NCBI GenBank assembly: GCA_963763325.1
Contig: CAVXOL010000019.1
Coordinates: 372,001 to 436,000, forward strand
Direction of reading: 5' to 3'
DNA length: 64,000 nt
Source of the DNA: JBBECJ01 sp963763325
Lineage (GTDB): Bacteria; Chloroflexota; Chloroflexia; Thermomicrobiales; CFX8
Notes under the pieces: generated by a model
What the model was told of the DNA's origin: nothing
Databases searched by the model: none
Seen by the model: only the letters and a program-made list of their open reading frames with translations
Shown here: positions 62,498 to 64,000 of the stretch, piece by piece
Layout: each line of letters begins with the position of its first letter
Position numbering within the stretch: the first letter of the stretch is position 1
Position numbers and translations under genes: made by a program

Positions 62498-64000
62498 TCA
62501 CGCCGCCTGGCTCATCCGGCAGAAGCACGACGCCTGGATTGGCACGTCGGCGCGGGCGATGGCGAGGTCGAGGCGTTGGCGAATCATGCCGGCCAGCTCG
62601 TGCTTACCCTGGCGCAGCAGGCACTCGTGGTAGCCGTGCAGCGCCCAGACATTCTCCGGGTGCTGGCAGGAGCGCGGCAGGCTGTCGTCGAGGCCGAGAT
62701 CGGCCCGGTAGACGGCTTCCGCTTCGTCGACGTGACCCTGCTCCAGCAGCAGCGCGCCGAGCGCATGGCGCGTCGGCTGCATCCATGCCCACGGCTCGGC
62801 GTACGGGAGGTTGTCTTCCAGATAGACGGCCCGGCGCAGGTGGTCAAACGCATCGGCGTGGTTCCCCTTGCGGTATTCCAGCTCACCGGCCAGCATCGCC
62901 CCGGCCACGGCGAAGATGTCGCTCATCGGAGTGTTCTGGAACTGATAGGTGTCCGGAACCTGCGCGACAGCTGCGTCGAAGCGCTGCTGCTCGGCCTCGG
63001 CCTCGGCTACGTTTCCGGTTGCGGCGAGTGCAACGCTCTTCGCGTAGTGGATCATGGCGGTCGACGTGCAGTAGAGTGTCTGATCGGCCGGCAGCGGCAG
63101 GTCGATGATCTCCTGCCATTTGCCGAAGCGGATCAGCGCGTGCATCTTCATCGGCACGAACGGTTCCAGCCACCAGGCCATCGGCGGCACCTCGACCCGC
63201 AGCAGATCCTCCGGAATCATCTCGACCATCTCGTCGGCTGCCGCCAGCGCGACCTCCGACTGGCCGAGGAACATCGCGCCGTAGAGCGTGAAGTGGACGT
63301 TGTGGACGCGGTACATCGTGTAGAGGTTCATCACCCCTTCACGCTCGGCGAACTTCCGGTCGACGACAGCCGCCTTCTGGTTCCACTCGATGACCGAGTG
63401 GTAGTGCCCGCACTGAATGTCGATATGGGTCGGCATGTGTTCGAGGTGGCCGGCGTCCGGCACCAGACCGCGCAGAAAGTCACCCGGTCGCAGCGCAGCT
63501 TCAGGCGTCGGCGACATCTCCATCAGGTGGATGTACATGTGCAGGACGCCTGGATGGGTGCGGCTGGCCGTCGTCGCCAGCGCGCGTTCGAGGATCTCCT
63601 TCGCTTCGAGCGTGCTGGCGCCTTCAGCCGGTGCGCCGGTCGGCTGATCCCAGAGCTGCCAGGGCGTCCGGTTCATCAGCGCCTCGGCGGCCAACGCCGC
63701 GATGTCGAGATCGTCGCCGAAGTCACGGTAGACGGCCCGCATCGCGTCCGCGTAGTCGTCATTCCAGCCGCCAGAACTTCGAACGGCTCGGGCGGCTCCG
63801 GCGCCTGATAGCGGGACGCGAGCGCCTCGACCAGCCCGCGCTCGGCGGGGCTGGCGCCATCCAGCAACTCCATCGCCTGCCGGGTCACGGCGTAGGTTCG
63901 GGCGGTCGTCTGGGCCAGATCAATCTCGTCGAAATACTCCCACGGCTTGTTGTAGTTCGGCCCGGCAGCGTAGGCGATCCCCCAGTACGCCATCGCGCAA
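62498..64000 (-). CDS. TPR-repeat protein, copy 2 (frameshift near 63750; 5' end off window)
   Basis: Paralogue of copy 1: shares LHMYIHLMEMSP, DAGHLEHMPTHID, YGAMFLGQSEVAL, WQEIIDLPLPADQTLYC and the CFCRM end. Near 63750 an indel separates the 5' part (MAYWGIAYAAGPNYNKPWEY, RGLVEALASRYQAPEPPEPF) from the rest. The start lies beyond the window. A tandem duplication is clear from over 400 aligned residues. Confidence 0.85.

Noticed and set aside
1..64000. tRNA or rRNA genes
   Set aside because: I looked for T-loop-like GTTCGA words followed by acceptor pairing and for rRNA stretches and found none convincing; a tRNA scan could still find one.

Overview
The window is a GC-rich, gene-dense bacterial chromosome segment without rRNA, tRNA, phage or CRISPR. 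The mix of genes (F420-type LLM oxidoreductase, many MFS carriers, Tat-exported enzymes, ZIP carriers, short Kdp sensor, GTG/TTG starts) suggests a Chloroflexota bacterium of the Thermomicrobia/Sphaerobacter kind. That placement is inference. At least a dozen genes are split by single-base indels, often two or more within one conserved gene, with the other frame continuing a perfect protein match. This looks more like uncorrected single-base sequencing error than gene decay, so I annotate such genes as whole and flag the breaks.

Layout. 0-8 kb (minus strand): a partial response regulator, a HAD-phosphatase/HerA-ATPase fusion, a metal operon (multicopper oxidase, ZIP carrier, DtxR-type repressor) behind a consensus promoter containing a DtxR-like box, and a GH13 alpha-glucosidase. 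8-20 kb: CPA2 antiporter with a TrkA-N domain, cold shock protein, SnoaL-like and hydrolase genes, a PIN toxin-antitoxin pair, three MFS exporters, a DUF1445 protein and an acyl-CoA dehydrogenase. 19.6-21.4 kb: a HEPN gene with a small partner, then a carboxymuconolactone-decarboxylase/AhpD-like gene whose frame crosses a UGA at the redox site (CPF-UGA-QDLH) followed by a SECIS-like hairpin: a probable selenoprotein.

21.5-32 kb: hydroxyacid dehydrogenase, acetamidase, amidohydrolase, an ABC exporter pair, an MFS carrier, a large Tat-exported TIM-barrel-like protein and a double ABM-domain protein. 32.6-39.6 kb: kdp potassium ATPase cluster (small TM gene, kdpF, kdpA, kdpB, kdpC, truncated kdpD) preceded by a lone receiver protein and a phased direct-repeat site. 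39.8-46 kb: second hydroxyacid dehydrogenase, glutamate dehydrogenase with a phased repeat site upstream, OmpR-type regulator plus histidine kinase, ZupT-like carrier. 46-57 kb: DUF427, LLM oxidoreductase, OsmC, lipoprotein, methyltransferase, then a molybdenum-iron-sulfur oxidoreductase whose Fe-S/NrfD and catalytic genes are separated by a DUF559 nuclease gene and a G-rich repeat. 57-64 kb: argF behind an arginine-codon-rich leader peptide, a methyltransferase, a GNAT protein and two tandem TPR paralogues, the last running off the edge.

Intergenic spaces carry two repeat classes: MITE-like elements of about 162 bp with 40-43 bp terminal inverted repeats, and hairpins or tracts built of tandem 7-8 base words, often at gene ends.
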